Shown here: positions 7,971 through 16,652 of the stretch, piece after piece
How positions within the stretch are numbered: position 1 is the first letter of the stretch
Layout: the number at the start of each line of letters is the position of its first letter
Assembly (NCBI RefSeq): GCF_001613085.1
Contig: NZ_BDBR01000041.1
Coordinates: forward strand, 16,615-80,614
Direction: 5' to 3'
Source of the DNA: Nocardia salmonicida NBRC 13393
Lineage (GTDB): Bacteria; Actinomycetota; Actinomycetes; Mycobacteriales; Mycobacteriaceae
Length of the DNA: 64,000 nt
Program-made: the position numbers and the translations under genes
Notes under the pieces: generated by a model
The model's input: the letters and a program-made list of their open reading frames with translations, nothing else
Database searches by the model: none
Told to the model about the DNA's origin: nothing

Positions 7971-9946
7971 GGTGCGCCGTCGAGGTATTCGTGGACCCGG
8001 TCGAGGACGGACTCCACGGTGAACCCGTGGTGGGCCAGCACCTCGTCGCCGGGTCCGCTGTGTCCGAACTCGTCGATGCCGATCGTCAGGTCCACCAGCC
8101 CCGCCCAGCCCGCGGTACTGCCCGCCTCGATACTGATCGTGTGCGCTGAGGCATCAGGGGTGAAGCGGGACCGATCCAGCGCCGACACCACCCGCACGTC
8201 GTGTCCGTCGGTCCGTAGCCGATCGGCGACCGCCGCAGCCAGTGCGACTTCCGAACCGGTAGCGACGATTTCGATCCCGCGCGCGGTGGCGGCCTCCGGT
8301 TCGGCTGCCTCGCCGATGACTTCGGCACCGTCGACAATTCGTGGCCCGGCCCCAGCGGTGTCGAGCTGGGGCAAGGACTGGCGGGAAAGGATCAGCGCGG
8401 TAGGCCCGTCGACACGCGAGAGCGCGAGTTCCCAGGCGAGAGCGGTCTCCACATCATCGGCCGGCCGCAGCACCTGCACCCCGGGAACTACCCGCAGCGA
8501 CTCGATGTGCTCGACGGGCTGGTGGGTCGGCCCGTCCTCACCGACCGCGATCGAATCATGGGTCAGCACATAGATCACCGGCTGACCCATCAACGCCGAC
8601 AACCGCAGCGCGGGCCGCAGGTAGTCGGCGAATACCAGGAAGGTACTGCCGAAGACCCGGAACCCACCGTGCAGGCTCATCCCGTTCAGCACGGCCGCCA
8701 TCCCGAACTCGCGAATGCCGAACGCGATGGCACCGGCGGTGAAGTCGTCGCGACTGACCACGTCGCCACACTCCGTGCCGGTCGACCCGGCCAGGTCGGC
8801 CGAACCGCCCACCAATTCCGGCATCGTCGACAGCGCCGCGTGCAAACACGCCTGCGAGGACTGCCTGGTGGCGCGCGGCGCGTCCGCCGCCACGGCTTCC
8901 AGCGCAGCCGGCAAACCCGCGGGCAGCAGGCGCGCAAGGGCACGTCGGAACTCGGCCGCACGCTCCGGCGCGGCAGCGTCGAACGCCGCGAATTCCTCGA
9001 GCCAGGTCGCATGTTCCTCGCCGCCGATCGCCGCGAGCACGGCACACATCGCGCTCACTTGCTCCGGCACCGCGAACGGCGGAAGAGTCCATCCCGCAAG
9101 CTCTTTGGCCTGCGCCAATCGCCGCGCTCCCAGCGGGGAACCATGTGCCTCGGAGGTGCCGGCGACACCGGGCGCACCATGGCCGATCACCGTGCGCACC
9201 GCGAGGAAGCTCGGCCGCGGATCGCTCTTCGCGCGGTGCAGAGCGGCGTCTATCGCCTCGATATCGGTCCCGTCGGCCACTACCTCGGTATGCCACCCAT
9301 AGGCCGCGAAGCGTGCCACTTGATCGTCGCTACACGACCGTCCGACCGCGCCGTCGATGGTGATCTCGTTGTCGTCCCAGAGTACGATCAACCCGCTGAG
9401 CCCCAAATGCCCTGCGAACGAGGCGACTTCGTGGCTGACACCCTCCATCAAGCACCCGTCGCCGACGATCGCGTACGTGCGATGCCCGGTGATCTCCGGA
9501 TACCGGGCCGCGGTCATCCGCTCGGCCAGGGCCATCCCCACCGCCATCGCCAGCCCCTGCCCCAACGGCCCGGTGGTGCACTCCACGCCAGGCGTGTCAC
9601 CGAACTCGGGATGACCCGGCGTCCGCGACCCCAATTGGCGGAACCGCCGCAGTTCCTCGACGGGCAGGTCGTACCCGAACAGGTGCAACAGCCCGTACAA
9701 CAGCGCGGAGCCGTGCCCAGCCGAGAGTACGAACCGGTCCCGATCGGCCCACTCGGGGTCGGCCGGGTCATGGCGTAGGTGTCGGCTCCACAGCGTCCAC
9801 GCCATCGGCGCCGCCCCCATCGGCATGCCGGGGTGGCCCGACTGGGCGGACTCCACCATGTCGGCCGCGAGGAATCGCAGGGTATCGACGGCGAGCAGAT
9901 CGGTGCGCACCGAAGGCGCGAAGGTCGGTGGTGCGATGTCGGTCAT
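7967..9946 (-). CDS. tkt: Transketolase
   Basis: A 659-residue thiamine-diphosphate enzyme that moves two-carbon units in the regeneration phase of the Calvin cycle. It has the N-terminal SGHPGMPMGAAPMAW motif, the ThDP/Mg motif GDGCLMEGVSHE followed by LWDDN, the LVGGSADLAGS block and the C-terminal LTHDSIAVGEDGPTHQPVEH active-site strand. The length is normal for bacterial transketolases. The start ATG 9946 overlaps the stop of the epimerase gene (ATGA, 9943-9946), and its own stop overlaps the start of cbbY. The order rpe-tkt-cbbY is therefore one tightly coupled operon read leftward. Confidence 0.95.
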   Translation of the reverse strand: MTDIAPPTFAPSVRTDLLAVDTLRFLAADMVESAQSGHPGMPMGAAPMAWTLWSRHLRHDPADPEWADRDRFVLSAGHGSALLYGLLHLFGYDLPVEELRRFRQLGSRTPGHPEFGDTPGVECTTGPLGQGLAMAVGMALAERMTAARYPEITGHRTYAIVGDGCLMEGVSHEVASFAGHLGLSGLIVLWDDNEITIDGAVGRSCSDDQVARFAAYGWHTEVVADGTDIEAIDAALHRAKSDPRPSFLAVRTVIGHGAPGVAGTSEAHGSPLGARRLAQAKELAGWTLPPFAVPEQVSAMCAVLAAIGGEEHATWLEEFAAFDAAAPERAAEFRRALARLLPAGLPAALEAVAADAPRATRQSSQACLHAALSTMPELVGGSADLAGSTGTECGDVVSRDDFTAGAIAFGIREFGMAAVLNGMSLHGGFRVFGSTFLVFADYLRPALRLSALMGQPVIYVLTHDSIAVGEDGPTHQPVEHIESLRVVPGVQVLRPADDVETALAWELALSRVDGPTALILSRQSLPQLDTAGAGPRIVDGAEVIGEAAEPEAATARGIEIVATGSEVALAAAVADRLRTDGHDVRVVSALDRSRFTPDASAHTISIEAGSTAGWAGLVDLTIGIDEFGHSGPGDEVLAHHGFTVESVLDRVHEYLDGAP

Positions 9947-10641
9947 CGAACTGCCTCGCTCGCGCAGGTCGCCGCTTCGCGTAGCCGCTTGACCGCGGCC
10001 GCTTTGCCTTCGGGATAGCCGTACATCCACGAGCCGGAGATGAAGACATCGGCGCCCGCCGCGGCAGCGCCCCCGATCGTGTCGGCCGTGATCCCGCCGT
10101 CCACTTCGAGCTCGATGGACCGACCGGACTCCGCGATCATCCGCCGCAACCGCGCGATCTTCGGTTCGACGGCCGGGATATACGCCTGCCCCCCGAAGCC
10201 CGGGTTGACCGTCATGGCGAGGATCAGGTCGGTCTCGGCCAGCACGTGCGCGACGACCTCGGCGGGGGTGTGCGGATTGAGTGCGACACCGCTGCGCACC
10301 CCGAGATCGCGGATTCGGGCGAGGGTCCGATGCAGGTGCGTACAGGCTTCGGCGTGCACGATGATCAGCTCGCACCCCGCGTCGATGTATTCGGTGAGCA
10401 GCTCATCGGGATTCACCACCATGAGGTGCGCTTCGAAGGCGACGGTGCTGTGCGAACGCGCCGAGGCGATGACATCGGGTCCGAAAGTGAGATTGGGGAC
10501 GAACACGCCGTCCATCACGTCCCACTGGATCCGGTCGACGCCCGCCGCGCACAGATCGCCCACTTCCTCGCCGAGACAGGCGAAATCGGCGGGCAATACC
10601 GACGGCACTATGAGTGGCCGACGAACTGAGGAGTCCGGCAT
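9943..10641 (-). CDS. rpe: Ribulose-phosphate 3-epimerase
   Basis: A 232-residue TIM-barrel enzyme interconverting xylulose-5-phosphate and ribulose-5-phosphate. Visible motifs are IVPSVLPADFACLGEE (N-terminal strand), the catalytic/metal segment WDVMDGVFVPNLTFGP, FEAHLMV, NPGFGGQ and EVDGGI with its catalytic aspartate. The first gene of the leftward operon, it starts at ATG 10641 with GAAAGG upstream. It is divergent from the response-regulator gene (10776), so the 134-bp gap holds both promoters. The coupling to transketolase supports a dedicated CBB role rather than the housekeeping pentose-phosphate copy. Confidence 0.94.
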   Translation of the reverse strand: MPDSSVRRPLIVPSVLPADFACLGEEVGDLCAAGVDRIQWDVMDGVFVPNLTFGPDVIASARSHSTVAFEAHLMVVNPDELLTEYIDAGCELIIVHAEACTHLHRTLARIRDLGVRSGVALNPHTPAEVVAHVLAETDLILAMTVNPGFGGQAYIPAVEPKIARLRRMIAESGRSIELEVDGGITADTIGGAAAAGADVFISGSWMYGYPEGKAAAVKRLREAATCASEAVR

Positions 10642-10775
10642 GGCGCGGCCTTTCTGATCGGGTCAGTTCATCGGACCGCATCGGCGCGGCCGGGCACTCC
10701 CCCTCGGGGGTGGGGACCCGGGTGAGATCTCGTCAATGCCGGTAACCGCGATGTCGGTCGCCGTAGGGTGGAGGA
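10642..10775. promoter_or_regulatory. Divergent promoter region rpe / response regulator
   Basis: This 134-bp gap separates the leftward rpe-tkt-cbbY operon from the rightward two-component pair. It contains a short run of C followed by G near 10699-10710 that could fold. No confident -35/-10 pair was found. It is the natural place for a response-regulator binding site if the pair controls the CBB operon. Confidence 0.35.
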
Positions 10776-11444
10776 ATGCCGGAGTTACCTCCGACCCCGT
10801 TGAAGCTTGTGCTCGTCGACGATCACGAGATGGTGCTGCACGGGCTCGACGCCATGCTCGGCCACTTTCCCGACGAGGTCGTGATCGTCGGCCAGACCAC
10901 TACCGACACCGCCGCTTTGGGGATGGTGGCCGAGCATCGGCCCGATATCGTCCTGTGCGATGTGCGCATCGGCAAGGCCAGCGGCCTCGACCTGTGCCGC
11001 CAGATCACCCTGCAATACCCCGACACCAAGGTCGTGCTGCTCACCGTCTACGACGACGAGCACTACCTGTATCAGGCCCTGCGGGTGGGGGCTTCCGGGT
11101 ACATTCTCAAGCGCGTCGACGGGCGCGAACTCGTCGCCCAGCTGTGCCGGGTCCGCGAGGGCGAGACGGTGGTCGACGCCGCATTGGCCGGGCGGGTGGC
11201 GCTGGCCGCGGCCAGGCTCAGCGCGGGCCAGTTCTGGTCCGGCGCGCACCTCGGGCTGACCCAGCGTGAATCAGAAGTGTTGGGGCTGTTGGTATCCGGT
11301 CATTCCAATCGGGCGGTCGCGAGCAAGCTGGTGGTCAGCGAGGATACCGTGAAGACCCATATTCGGGGTCTGTATCGCAAGCTGGGCGTGTCCGATCGCA
11401 GCGGCGCGATCGCGGTCGCGTTGCGGGAGGGGCTGTTCCGATGA
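10776..11444 (+). CDS. Response regulator, NarL/LuxR type
   Basis: A 222-residue two-domain regulator. The receiver has the acidic pair in LVDDHE, the phospho-acceptor D62 in LCDVRIG, a conserved T in LLTVYD and the switch lysine in YILKR. The C-terminal LuxR helix-turn-helix reads LTQRESEVLGLLVSGHSNRAVA then VSEDTVKTHIRGLYRKLGVSDR. GGAGG lies just before ATG 10776. The stop overlaps the start of the histidine kinase (ATGA, 11441-11444), so the two form a cognate pair. Sitting inside the CBB locus, it is a candidate regulator of autotrophic genes; this role is inferred from position only. Confidence 0.92.
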   Translation: MPELPPTPLKLVLVDDHEMVLHGLDAMLGHFPDEVVIVGQTTTDTAALGMVAEHRPDIVLCDVRIGKASGLDLCRQITLQYPDTKVVLLTVYDDEHYLYQALRVGASGYILKRVDGRELVAQLCRVREGETVVDAALAGRVALAAARLSAGQFWSGAHLGLTQRESEVLGLLVSGHSNRAVASKLVVSEDTVKTHIRGLYRKLGVSDRSGAIAVALREGLFR

Positions 11445-12613
11445 GCAACGCTGGCGGCGCGGTCCCCACGGCGGCGGAGCTGGCCCCGCGGCTCGGTGCC
11501 GAAGGTGTGCTGCTCTACGCCGTCGACGACCAGGATCTGAGCATCGTCGATATGTGGCCCGCGCATCCCTCGGCGAGTTCCTTGCGACTACAGGTGGGAT
11601 TCGGGGTGACCGGGTTGGTGGCCCGCACCCGCAAACCGGTGCTGCTCGACAGCGACTCACCACGTAATGCCCTGCACCGCAGACTTTTACGCCTCGAACC
11701 TCAGCAAACGGTGGCGCGGATGTGCCTGCCGCTGCCTGGACTGGAAGGCGATGTGGTCGGCGTGCTGGCTGTGCACCGTGGGCCGCGAAACCCGTTCGGG
11801 CAGCAAGACCTCGACGCCGCGCAACAGTACGCCGCCGTACTCGGCCTGTGGTTGCACGCGCAGCGGCTGTTCCGCACCGTCAATCGGCAACGTAGCGAGC
11901 GGGATCGGCTGGTCGAGCAGGCGATCACCGCCCAGGAAGCCGAGCGTCGGCGCATCGCCTTCGACCTGCACGACGGCGTCACCACCGCCCTGGCCTCGAT
12001 GTCGTTCCATCTGTCGGCCGCCGACCTCACCGTCTCCGAACTCCTCGGCCACGTCGATGTCGCCGACGAGGCCAGCCTGCGCGACCTCGCCCGAGCCCGC
12101 GCCGAACTCGTCAGCGCTCGTGAGCTGGCCGATTTCGCCTACAACGAGACCAGGGCGGCGATCTCGGGCCTGCACAGCCTCGTCCTCGACGACCTCGGCT
12201 TGGTCGCCGCGATCGAATCGCTGGTGCGTGCGGCGAGCAGCGACGGGCCCCCGACGATCGAGTTCCTCGTCGACCACGCCGCCGCGATCGACGACATCCC
12301 CGACTACGCCGCCGCCACGCTGTACCGGATCGCGCAGGAATCGCTCGCCAATGCCGTGAAACATGCCGGGGCACAGCGGATCGTGCTCTCGCTTCGCCGG
12401 GTGGGTGACTCGGTCATCCTCGGATGTTCTGATGACGGTGAGGGTTTCGACCCGGCGCAGCGCCGCGCCAACCGCGCCGCCGACACCGACGGCGAACAGC
12501 ACTTCGGCCTGACCTCGATCGCCGAGCGCTGCGCCATCATCGAAGCTTCGCTGCGCGTGGAGTCGATGCACGGGCGCGGAACCACCTTGCTGGTGGAACT
12601 ACCGCTGAAGTAG
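11441..12613 (+). CDS. GAF-domain sensor histidine kinase (NarL partner)
   Basis: A 390-residue soluble kinase without evident membrane segments. Residues about 15-150 form a GAF-like sensor domain (LRLQVGFGVTGLVART; VARMCLPLPGLEGDVVGVL). A coiled linker leads to the HisKA_3 dimerisation motif EAERRRIAFDLHDG with phospho-acceptor H177. A HATPase domain follows (YRIAQESLANAVKHAGA; GCSDDGEGFD; FGLTSIAERC). A cytoplasmic GAF sensor suggests an internal signal such as redox state, a gas bound to a cofactor, or a metabolite. It is translationally coupled to the regulator gene. The ligand cannot be read from sequence, and I see no obvious haem-iron histidine. Confidence 0.9.
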   Translation: MSNAGGAVPTAAELAPRLGAEGVLLYAVDDQDLSIVDMWPAHPSASSLRLQVGFGVTGLVARTRKPVLLDSDSPRNALHRRLLRLEPQQTVARMCLPLPGLEGDVVGVLAVHRGPRNPFGQQDLDAAQQYAAVLGLWLHAQRLFRTVNRQRSERDRLVEQAITAQEAERRRIAFDLHDGVTTALASMSFHLSAADLTVSELLGHVDVADEASLRDLARARAELVSARELADFAYNETRAAISGLHSLVLDDLGLVAAIESLVRAASSDGPPTIEFLVDHAAAIDDIPDYAAATLYRIAQESLANAVKHAGAQRIVLSLRRVGDSVILGCSDDGEGFDPAQRRANRAADTDGEQHFGLTSIAERCAIIEASLRVESMHGRGTTLLVELPLK

Positions 12614-12697
12614 TCAACGGACGCAGCAGCGGTGCCCGAGGGGCGGCGCCGCCGCTGCGCGTTGCGGCCGCGCGCACCGAGTGCTCGGCAAGCCCAC

Positions 12698-13693
12698 CTA
12701 CCTGGCGTGCCCAGTGGCCTCGGCGGCGTCGCGGCAGTTTTCGAGCAGAACCTGTTGTGCTGCGCCAACTTCGGTCACTGATCCACCCCAAGTGTGCAGG
12801 GCCGCGCTCACGAGCGCGCGTCCGAAGGAGAATGTCACAGGCCAGGGCCGCTCGTCGAGGGCGGCGAGTGCGCTCAGGAACGCGCATACCCGCGCAGTCG
12901 GATGCCCACCGGACAAGAAGGCGATTCCCGCCACGTCGGCGGGCACCAGCTCGCGCAACACCGCGTAGGTGGCGGCCGCGACCTCGGCGGGCGGGACGGG
13001 TGCGGCGTCCAGGCCGGGGGTGACGAAGTTCGGCTTGAGCACGATGCCGGTGAGATCCACCCCGGCGTCGACGAGTTCGGTGAACACCGCGCTCAGGGCG
13101 AGGCGAGTCGCCTTCTCCGAGGCTGCCAGGTCGTGGTCACCGGTGCACAGCACCTCGGGCTCGACGATCGGGACGATGCCGTGCTGCTGACACAGCGCGG
13201 CGTAGCGGGCCAGCGCGTGCCCGTTGGCGCCGGCGGAGTAGGGGGTGATCGTGTGCACGTCGAACACCGCCCGCCACTTGGCGAACGCGGCTCCGCGATC
13301 GGCGTAGGAGGCCAGCCGCGCGCCGAGTCCGTCGAGCCCTTCGGTGATCAGCGCACCACCGTGACCGGGCAGTGCGGTGGGGCCGGTGTCGACTTTGATG
13401 CCGGGCAGGACGCCGAGTTCGCGCGCCGCGAGCGGGAACGGGCGCCCGTCGGCGAGATTCTGGCCGAATGTCTCGTCGCACAGGATGATTCCGCTGATCG
13501 ACTTCGAGAGGCCGTCGGTGGTGAGCAGCAGTTCGCGATAGTCGCGACGGGCGGTCGCGCTCGCGGGAACACCCTCCTGTTCCAGGCGCGATGACATGGT
13601 CTTGATCGACTCGTCGGCGGCGAGAATGCCGCGGCCGCCGCTGGTGAGCTGCTGGGCGACGTCGGCGAGGGCGGTGGCGGGGAGTGTCGTCAT
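12698..13693 (-). CDS. Fructose-bisphosphate aldolase class I
   Basis: A 331-residue Schiff-base aldolase. Visible motifs are GRGILAADES (N-terminal phosphate-site strand), GIILCDETF, VDTGPTALPG, KWRAVFDV and the Schiff-base lysine region GIVLKPNFVTPG (K220). An FLSGGHPTA phosphate loop and a C-terminal TFSFGRALVSAAL follow. It condenses triose phosphates in the Calvin cycle. Most actinobacteria use a class II enzyme in glycolysis, so the class I copy is probably dedicated to this locus. The start is ATG 13693; ATG 13705 or an upstream GTG is also possible, since no clear ribosome site is seen. It lies 35 bp after cbbR on the same strand. Confidence 0.9.
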   Translation of the reverse strand: MTTLPATALADVAQQLTSGGRGILAADESIKTMSSRLEQEGVPASATARRDYRELLLTTDGLSKSISGIILCDETFGQNLADGRPFPLAARELGVLPGIKVDTGPTALPGHGGALITEGLDGLGARLASYADRGAAFAKWRAVFDVHTITPYSAGANGHALARYAALCQQHGIVPIVEPEVLCTGDHDLAASEKATRLALSAVFTELVDAGVDLTGIVLKPNFVTPGLDAAPVPPAEVAAATYAVLRELVPADVAGIAFLSGGHPTARVCAFLSALAALDERPWPVTFSFGRALVSAALHTWGGSVTEVGAAQQVLLENCRDAAEATGHAR

Positions 13694-13728
13694 GACGAAC
13701 AGCATGGGGGCGCCCGCACCCGCCGTCC

Positions 13729-14640
13729 TCACCCCTTCGGGCGAGACCGGGTGTGAAATGCGGCCGCGCCCACCTGCTCCGGATCGCACAGATGGGCCAC
13801 GAACAACCGGGTCGCCGAGGTCGGTTCCGGGGTCGTGCAGACGTGCCACGGCCGATCGAGGGGTGTTCCCGCCACGCCGTAGGAGACCAGTTCCCCCGAC
13901 GCCAGTTGCTCGCGCGCCGCTTCCTCGTGCACCAGCGTGACCCCGAGCCCTTCCCGCGCGGCGGCTACCGCGGCGCCCGATGTGCCGAGGGTGAGCAGCG
14001 GCGGCGCGGCCTGCAACCGGCTCAGCAACGACAGTGCGGTATCGCGGGTGCCCGAGCCGATCCCGGTGAGCAACCAGGGTGTGGTGAGCGGGTCGCCGAC
14101 CAGGCCGGGCCGTCCTACTACGAGCAGTCGGTTCGAACGCTGGGCGGCGGTGACCAGCCCGGACCCACGCGGCGGTCGACCTGCCAGGGCGATGTCGAAG
14201 ACGTGGTCGGCGGCGCGGGCGAACAGCTCGCCGCGCGTGAGCACCGACAGCGACAGCTCGACATGCGGATGGGCTCGGGCGAACGTGGCCATCAGCACCG
14301 GGAGCACGTACTCACTGGCCGTCGCGACGGCACCGATGCGCACCCGCCCACGGTCGGCATCGTGCACCGCCCCCGCCGCTTCGGCGAGCAGCCCGAGCAA
14401 TCTGCGCACATATCCGGCGAAGATCTCGCCCGAATCCGTCGCCACGATGCCACGGCCGGACTTCCCGAACAGCCTGGTGCCCAACGCGTCTTCCAGCGCG
14501 GCGATCGCGGCCGACACCGCCGGTGGGGTCACGTGCAACGTCTCGGCCGCGGCGCGCACGCTCCCGGTCTCGTACACGGCCAGAAAGGTGCGCAGCCGAC
14601 CCCAGGTGGCGGCGGCGGGCAGGTCGGGGCTGACGAACAT
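13729..14640 (-). CDS. cbbR: LysR-type regulator CbbR
   Basis: A 303-residue LysR-type protein. It has an N-terminal helix-turn-helix (LRTFLAVYETGSVRAAAETLHVTPPAVSAAIAALEDALG) and a two-lobe effector domain from about residue 95 (GRVRIGAVATASEYVLPVLMATFARAHP). It is divergent from the RuBisCO genes with a 105-bp shared region, the standard place for CbbR, which activates cbb transcription in response to metabolites such as RuBP or NADPH. Assignment rests on position plus family. The aldolase gene follows on the same strand and may be cotranscribed. Confidence 0.85.
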   Translation of the reverse strand: MFVSPDLPAAATWGRLRTFLAVYETGSVRAAAETLHVTPPAVSAAIAALEDALGTRLFGKSGRGIVATDSGEIFAGYVRRLLGLLAEAAGAVHDADRGRVRIGAVATASEYVLPVLMATFARAHPHVELSLSVLTRGELFARAADHVFDIALAGRPPRGSGLVTAAQRSNRLLVVGRPGLVGDPLTTPWLLTGIGSGTRDTALSLLSRLQAAPPLLTLGTSGAAVAAAREGLGVTLVHEEAAREQLASGELVSYGVAGTPLDRPWHVCTTPEPTSATRLFVAHLCDPEQVGAAAFHTRSRPKG

Positions 14641-14745
14641 CGTTCAATTATGGCTTAACAATAGTCAGCAAAGATTCCATTGTCGTTGAACAGTCCTCGC
14701 CACACACTGAGAGAGCTTCGTAGGCGTGACCCGAGAGGACCGGCG
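14641..14745. promoter_or_regulatory. Divergent cbbR-cbbL control region
   Basis: The 105-bp gap holds an AT-rich patch (about 14642-14691) that stands out from its GC-rich surroundings. It contains the inverted pair GTTCAA (14642-14647) and TTGAAC (14686-14691) and a second pair ACAAT (14658-14662) and ATTGT (14679-14683). Two nested half-sites of this kind are what a LysR tetramer would need. GAGAGG lies 9 nt before the cbbL ATG. Binding by CbbR is inferred. Confidence 0.55.
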
Positions 14746-16209
14746 ATGACGATGATCGAGAACGAGGGCCCGGCGACGAAAGAGCGGTGGGATCCGGGTG
14801 TACAGAGTTACGCCGGAATGGGTTACTGGAACCCCGATTATGTTCCCAAGGACACCGACGTTCTCGCCGTCTTCCGTGTCACCCCGCAGGACGGCGTCGA
14901 CCCCATCGAGGCCGCGGCCGCCGTCGCGGGCGAATCGTCCACCGCCACCTGGACTATCGTGTGGACCGACCGTCTCACGGCCAACAGCCACTACCAGGCC
15001 AAGGCGTACCAGGTCGACGAAGTTCCCGGCAGGCCCGGCGAGTACTTCGCCTACATCGCCTACGACATCGACCTTTTCGAGGAAGGCTCCATCGCGAACC
15101 TGACCTCCTCGATCATCGGCAACGTCTTCGGGTTCAAGCCGCTCAAGGCCCTGCGCCTGGAAGACATGCGCATCCCCGTCGCCTACACCAAGACCTTCCA
15201 GGGCCCCGCCCACGGCATCGTCATGGAACGGGAGATGCTCAACAAGTACGGTCGTCCGCTCCTCGGCGCCACCATCAAGCCCAAGCTCGGCCTGTCGGCC
15301 CGCAACTACGGGCGCGTGGTCTACGAGGCCTGTCGCGGCGGCCTCGACTTCACCAAGGACGACGAGAACATCAACTCCCAGCCCTTCATGCGCTGGCGTG
15401 ACCGCTTCCTCTACGCGATGGAGGGGGTGAACCGGGCGATGGCCGAAACGGGCGAGATCAAGGGCCATTACCTCAATGTCACCGCCGGAACCATGGAGGA
15501 GATGTACCGGCGGGCGAACTTCGCCAAGGAGATCGGCAGCGTGGTGGTGATGATCGACCTCACCATCGGCTATACCGCCATCCAGTCGATGGCGCACTGG
15601 GCGCGCGAGAACGGGCTGCTGCTGCACCTGCACCGGGCCGGGCACTCCACCTACACACGGCAGAAGACCCACGGCGTGAGCTTCCGGGTGATCGGGAAGT
15701 GGTCGCGGCTGATGGGCGTCGACCACGTGCACGCGGGCACAGTCGTCGGCAAGCTCGAGGGCGACCCGGCCACCACCCGTGGCTTCTACGACACGTTGCG
15801 CGACAACGATGTCCCCCGCAATCTCGGCAACGGCATCTTCTTCGATCAGGACTGGATCTCGATGCCCGGCGTCATGCCGGTGGCCTCCGGTGGAATCCAC
15901 GCCGGCCAGATGCACCAGCTCCTCGACCTGTTCGGCGACGACGTGATCCTGCAGTTCGGTGGCGGCACCATCGGACACCCCTACGGCATCGCCGCGGGCG
16001 CCGAGGCCAACCGGGTCGCGCTCGAGGCCATGGTCAAGGCGCGCAACGAAGGTCGCGATCTGCTGCTCGAGGGGCCCGGCGTGCTGCGCAACGCCGCCAA
16101 GCACTGCGCGCCGCTGCAGGCCGCGCTCGACACCTGGGGCGACATCACCTTCGACTACACCAGCACCGACGCGCCCGATGTGGTGGCGACTCCGGTGCCC
16201 TCGATCTGA
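14746..16209 (+). CDS. cbbL: RuBisCO large subunit, form I red type (IC/ID)
   Basis: A 487-residue carboxylase large subunit. All key active-site residues are present: K178 and K180 in TIKPKLGLS, the carbamylated lysine K204 in GGLDFTKDDENINSQPF, and loop-6 K336 in GTVVGKLEG. The N-terminal STATWTIVWTD and GIHAGQMHQL stretches are typical of red-type form I enzymes of proteobacteria and actinobacteria. The start ATG 14746 follows GAGAGG by 9 nt; an upstream in-frame ATG at 14680 lies inside the divergent control region. It is followed 13 bp later by cbbS and then cbbX. It fixes CO2 onto ribulose-1,5-bisphosphate and should be catalytically competent. Confidence 0.97.
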   Translation: MTMIENEGPATKERWDPGVQSYAGMGYWNPDYVPKDTDVLAVFRVTPQDGVDPIEAAAAVAGESSTATWTIVWTDRLTANSHYQAKAYQVDEVPGRPGEYFAYIAYDIDLFEEGSIANLTSSIIGNVFGFKPLKALRLEDMRIPVAYTKTFQGPAHGIVMEREMLNKYGRPLLGATIKPKLGLSARNYGRVVYEACRGGLDFTKDDENINSQPFMRWRDRFLYAMEGVNRAMAETGEIKGHYLNVTAGTMEEMYRRANFAKEIGSVVVMIDLTIGYTAIQSMAHWARENGLLLHLHRAGHSTYTRQKTHGVSFRVIGKWSRLMGVDHVHAGTVVGKLEGDPATTRGFYDTLRDNDVPRNLGNGIFFDQDWISMPGVMPVASGGIHAGQMHQLLDLFGDDVILQFGGGTIGHPYGIAAGAEANRVALEAMVKARNEGRDLLLEGPGVLRNAAKHCAPLQAALDTWGDITFDYTSTDAPDVVATPVPSI

Positions 16210-16222
16210 CAAGGAGCACCTG

Positions 16223-16648
16223 ATGAAACTGCGCTACGGAGCCTTCTCCTACCTGCCCGACCTCACCGACGACGAGATCGCGGCCCAGGTGAAGTACGCC
16301 CTCGATCACGGCTGGCCGGTCTCGCTGGAGTACACCGACGACCCGCACCCCCGCAATGTGTACTGGGAGATGTGGGGGCTGCCGATGTTCGACCTGGCCG
16401 AACCCGACGGCGTGCTCGCCCAGCTCGCGGATTGCCGGGCCACCTTCCCGCAGCACTACATCCGGCTGCTGGCCTACGACGCGGCCCTGGGCAGGCAGTC
16501 CACCGCGATGTCGTTCCTCGTCCAGCGGCCCGCGCACGAGCCCGGCTTCCTGCTCGAACGCGTCGAGGGCCCCGACCGCACCCAGCGGTACTCGGTGAAG
16601 TCCTACGCCACCGCCCGTCCGTCCGGCGATCGGTACGCGGGCGAGTGA
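16223..16648 (+). CDS. cbbS: RuBisCO small subunit (red type)
   Basis: A 141-residue small subunit. It begins MKLRYGAFSYLPDLTDDEI and contains EYTDDPHPRNVYWEMWGLPMF, the pattern of red-type subunits. The C-terminal extension beyond about residue 105 (PGFLLERVEGPDRTQRYSVKSY) is the beta-hairpin that fills the central channel of red-type L8S8 complexes and allows assembly without a dedicated chaperone. AAGGAG lies 6 nt before the ATG. The gene sits between cbbL and cbbX with gaps of 13 and 4 bp, so all three are one transcript. Confidence 0.96.
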   Translation: MKLRYGAFSYLPDLTDDEIAAQVKYALDHGWPVSLEYTDDPHPRNVYWEMWGLPMFDLAEPDGVLAQLADCRATFPQHYIRLLAYDAALGRQSTAMSFLVQRPAHEPGFLLERVEGPDRTQRYSVKSYATARPSGDRYAGE

Positions 16649-16652
16649 ACTG

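Noticed and set aside
14665..16212. Antisense frame opposite cbbL
   Set aside because: cbbL is certain from its catalytic motifs; the antisense frame is a shadow.
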